A stretch of 64,000 bases of DNA, from contig JACKOB010000003.1 in NCBI GenBank assembly GCA_024234575.1, forward strand, positions 558,001 through 622,000, written 5' to 3'. Below are positions 62,823 to 64,000 of the stretch, piece after piece; position 1 is the stretch's first letter; every line of letters begins with the position of its first letter. The position numbers were made by a program, and so were the translations under genes. Source of the DNA: Hahellaceae bacterium (GTDB lineage: Bacteria; Pseudomonadota; Gammaproteobacteria; Pseudomonadales; Oleiphilaceae). The notes under the pieces were generated by a model, which was not told the DNA's origin, did not search any database, and was given only the letters and a program-made list of their open reading frames with translations.

Positions 62823-63983
62823 CTAAATTTCCTTCACCTTTTTACTATGCCTTTCAACAACCGCGAAGCCTATTAAAATGATGCCCATCATTAATGCGGC
62901 GGCGAGAAAGCTTGATGCGACACCAAACGTGTCGATTAATGGTTGGCTCATAATGGGTGAAAAGAACTGGCCAAGGAAAAAGCAGGTGGTGAAGCCGCCG
63001 ATGACTTTCCCGCGTATGGCAATGGGTACTTTTTTCATCAGCCAGACATTTAAGCTAGGCATCCATAAGCCAAACCCTATACCGATCAACGCTATGCACA
63101 GCAGCACGTGAAAAAGAGAGCTGGCATACACCAATCCGAGATAGCCTGCAGCCATGACGATATGGGCGAATCGTAGAATGCGCCTTAATGAAAACTGCTT
63201 AATGATGCGGGCATAACCTACCGACACGATCGCTGTGACCAACGCTGATGCCGCCATCATCAAGCCGATCGTTGTGGCGCTGATGGTGGCCAGGTGATGC
63301 AGGTAAAAAGGCAGTTGCACAGGAATAAGGTAAAACCCTGCCATTCCCCAAAAGGCCAACCAATAAATAATGGCGATATCACGATAAGGGGGTGGTGGTG
63401 TAACCAAGGCTTCGATGTTGTGACGGATACTTGCCGGTTCGGGCAGGTGGAAATAAGCCAGCGGTAATATCAGCAGCGCCACCGAATATACCAAAAATGG
63501 CCACTGCCAGCCGATATCGGCGAATATGCCACCCATCATGAGAAATGCAACACCTCCAAAAGCCATAAATGCTGATTGCAGACCCATCATATGGTTGAGT
63601 CTCTGGCCCTGAAAGTAGTCACCAATAAGCGTGGTAATGCTGCTCATAATGCCTGCTACCGCTACGCCCAGTAAGGCGCGGCCACATAGTATTGCCGTTA
63701 GTGACTCTGCCACGAATGCCGAACTGCCAGCGATGCCATAAAGTGCCAGACTACATAAAAGAACCGGTCGTCTGCCCCAGTTATCGAGGAGCATACCCAC
63801 AAATGGAGACGCCAGCGCAATAAACAACGCTGGGAGCGTTAGAATCAGGCGCACCATTAATTCGGCCGACTCCTGGCCCTGAAAGTGTGCGTAAATCTGT
63901 GGTAACGCTGGCGATACTGTTGCCCCGGCCATCACCGTCAGGGTGCTGCCAAGTAACAGTAGCGTTTTGCCAAAGGTGTTCAT
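62823..63983 (-). CDS. MFS-type transporter
   Basis: A 386-residue, 12-helix major facilitator. Motif A between TM2 and TM3 is 'GMLLDNWGRRPVLL', and 'GRALLGVAVAGIMSSITTLI' in the TM4 region carries the conserved Arg of drug:proton antiporters. The N-terminus ('LLLLGSTLTVMAGATVSPAL') resembles multidrug or metabolite exporters of the Bcr/YdhP type. It is 127 bases upstream of the Rpn-type gene on the same strand. The ATG at 63981-63983 is the first available start within the window. The substrate is unknown. Confidence 0.87.
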   Translation of the reverse strand: MNTFGKTLLLLGSTLTVMAGATVSPALPQIYAHFQGQESAELMVRLILTLPALFIALASPFVGMLLDNWGRRPVLLCSLALYGIAGSSAFVAESLTAILCGRALLGVAVAGIMSSITTLIGDYFQGQRLNHMMGLQSAFMAFGGVAFLMMGGIFADIGWQWPFLVYSVALLILPLAYFHLPEPASIRHNIEALVTPPPPYRDIAIIYWLAFWGMAGFYLIPVQLPFYLHHLATISATTIGLMMAASALVTAIVSVGYARIIKQFSLRRILRFAHIVMAAGYLGLVYASSLFHVLLCIALIGIGFGLWMPSLNVWLMKKVPIAIRGKVIGGFTTCFFLGQFFSPIMSQPLIDTFGVASSFLAAALMMGIILIGFAVVERHSKKVKEI

Positions 63984-64000
63984 TGTTACGGGCTAGCCTC

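Noticed and set aside
1..64000. tRNA, rRNA, riboswitch or origin of replication
   Set aside because: No cloverleaf ends, rRNA segments, recognised riboswitch core or clustered DnaA boxes were seen on reading both strands, though I could not run a covariance search.

Overview
The window is chromosomal DNA of a Gram-negative bacterium, most likely a marine-type gammaproteobacterium. YceH- and YqhA-type proteins, an E. coli-like ynbABCD gene set, a TonB-dependent receptor with its own TtpC/ExbB/ExbD/TonB motor, TRAP transporter genes and RND/MMPL export all point that way. I cannot name a genus. No rRNA, tRNA, CRISPR array, integrase or transposase-type insertion sequence was seen.

Layout. 0-6.4 kb: the tail of a PadR-type regulator, a long acyl-CoA dehydrogenase with its TetR regulator and two operator-like palindromes, a hybrid histidine kinase, yceH and a 40-residue membrane peptide. 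6.4-12.8 kb: a phospholipid-type set homologous to ynbABCD (PAP2/dual-specificity phosphatase, CDP-alcohol phosphatidyltransferase, hydrolase-methyltransferase fusion, CDP-diglyceride synthase), with an SDR and a patatin-like protein that has lost its catalytic dyad.

13.5-32.0 kb: a lipid or polyketide biosynthetic cluster on the + strand. A 2610-residue megasynthase (FAAL-ACP-KS-AT-degenerate DH-ACP-TE, then a C-terminal AfsA-like double hotdog) is followed by a membrane methyltransferase, an NAD-epimerase-like protein, a rifampin-phosphotransferase-like dikinase, a UbiA-type prenyltransferase, an MMPL/RND exporter, a fatty acid hydroxylase/sterol desaturase and a cytochrome P450. The phosphopantetheinyl transferase that could activate its carrier domains sits at 56.6 kb in an AraC-cupin-unknown-PPTase operon.

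32.8-40.1 kb: the most striking segment. Six co-directional, visibly AT-richer genes (SLOG plus 2TM, TIR plus SAP-like, JAB/MPN peptidase, MORN plus CbbX-type AAA+, and two membrane proteins) form a candidate immune or signalling operon. It lies between two gap-free 493-bp direct repeats. Each repeat carries a complete Mpo1-like/DUF962 gene and the 3' end of an M14/AstE-type gene that is intact only on the right. This looks like an island integrated by recombination at that locus.

41-60 kb: a response regulator and a receiver-GGDEF-EAL protein, then an uptake system made of TRAP QM, a TonB receptor, a periplasmic binding protein, a serine hydrolase, TRAP P and a complete TonB2-type motor (DUF3450, TtpC-like, ExbB, ExbD, TonB, TPR), followed by the AraC-PPTase operon. 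60-64 kb: an EamA exporter, yqhA, a strong bidirectional terminator, an Rpn-type PD-(D/E)XK nuclease with internal tandem repeats, and an MFS transporter.
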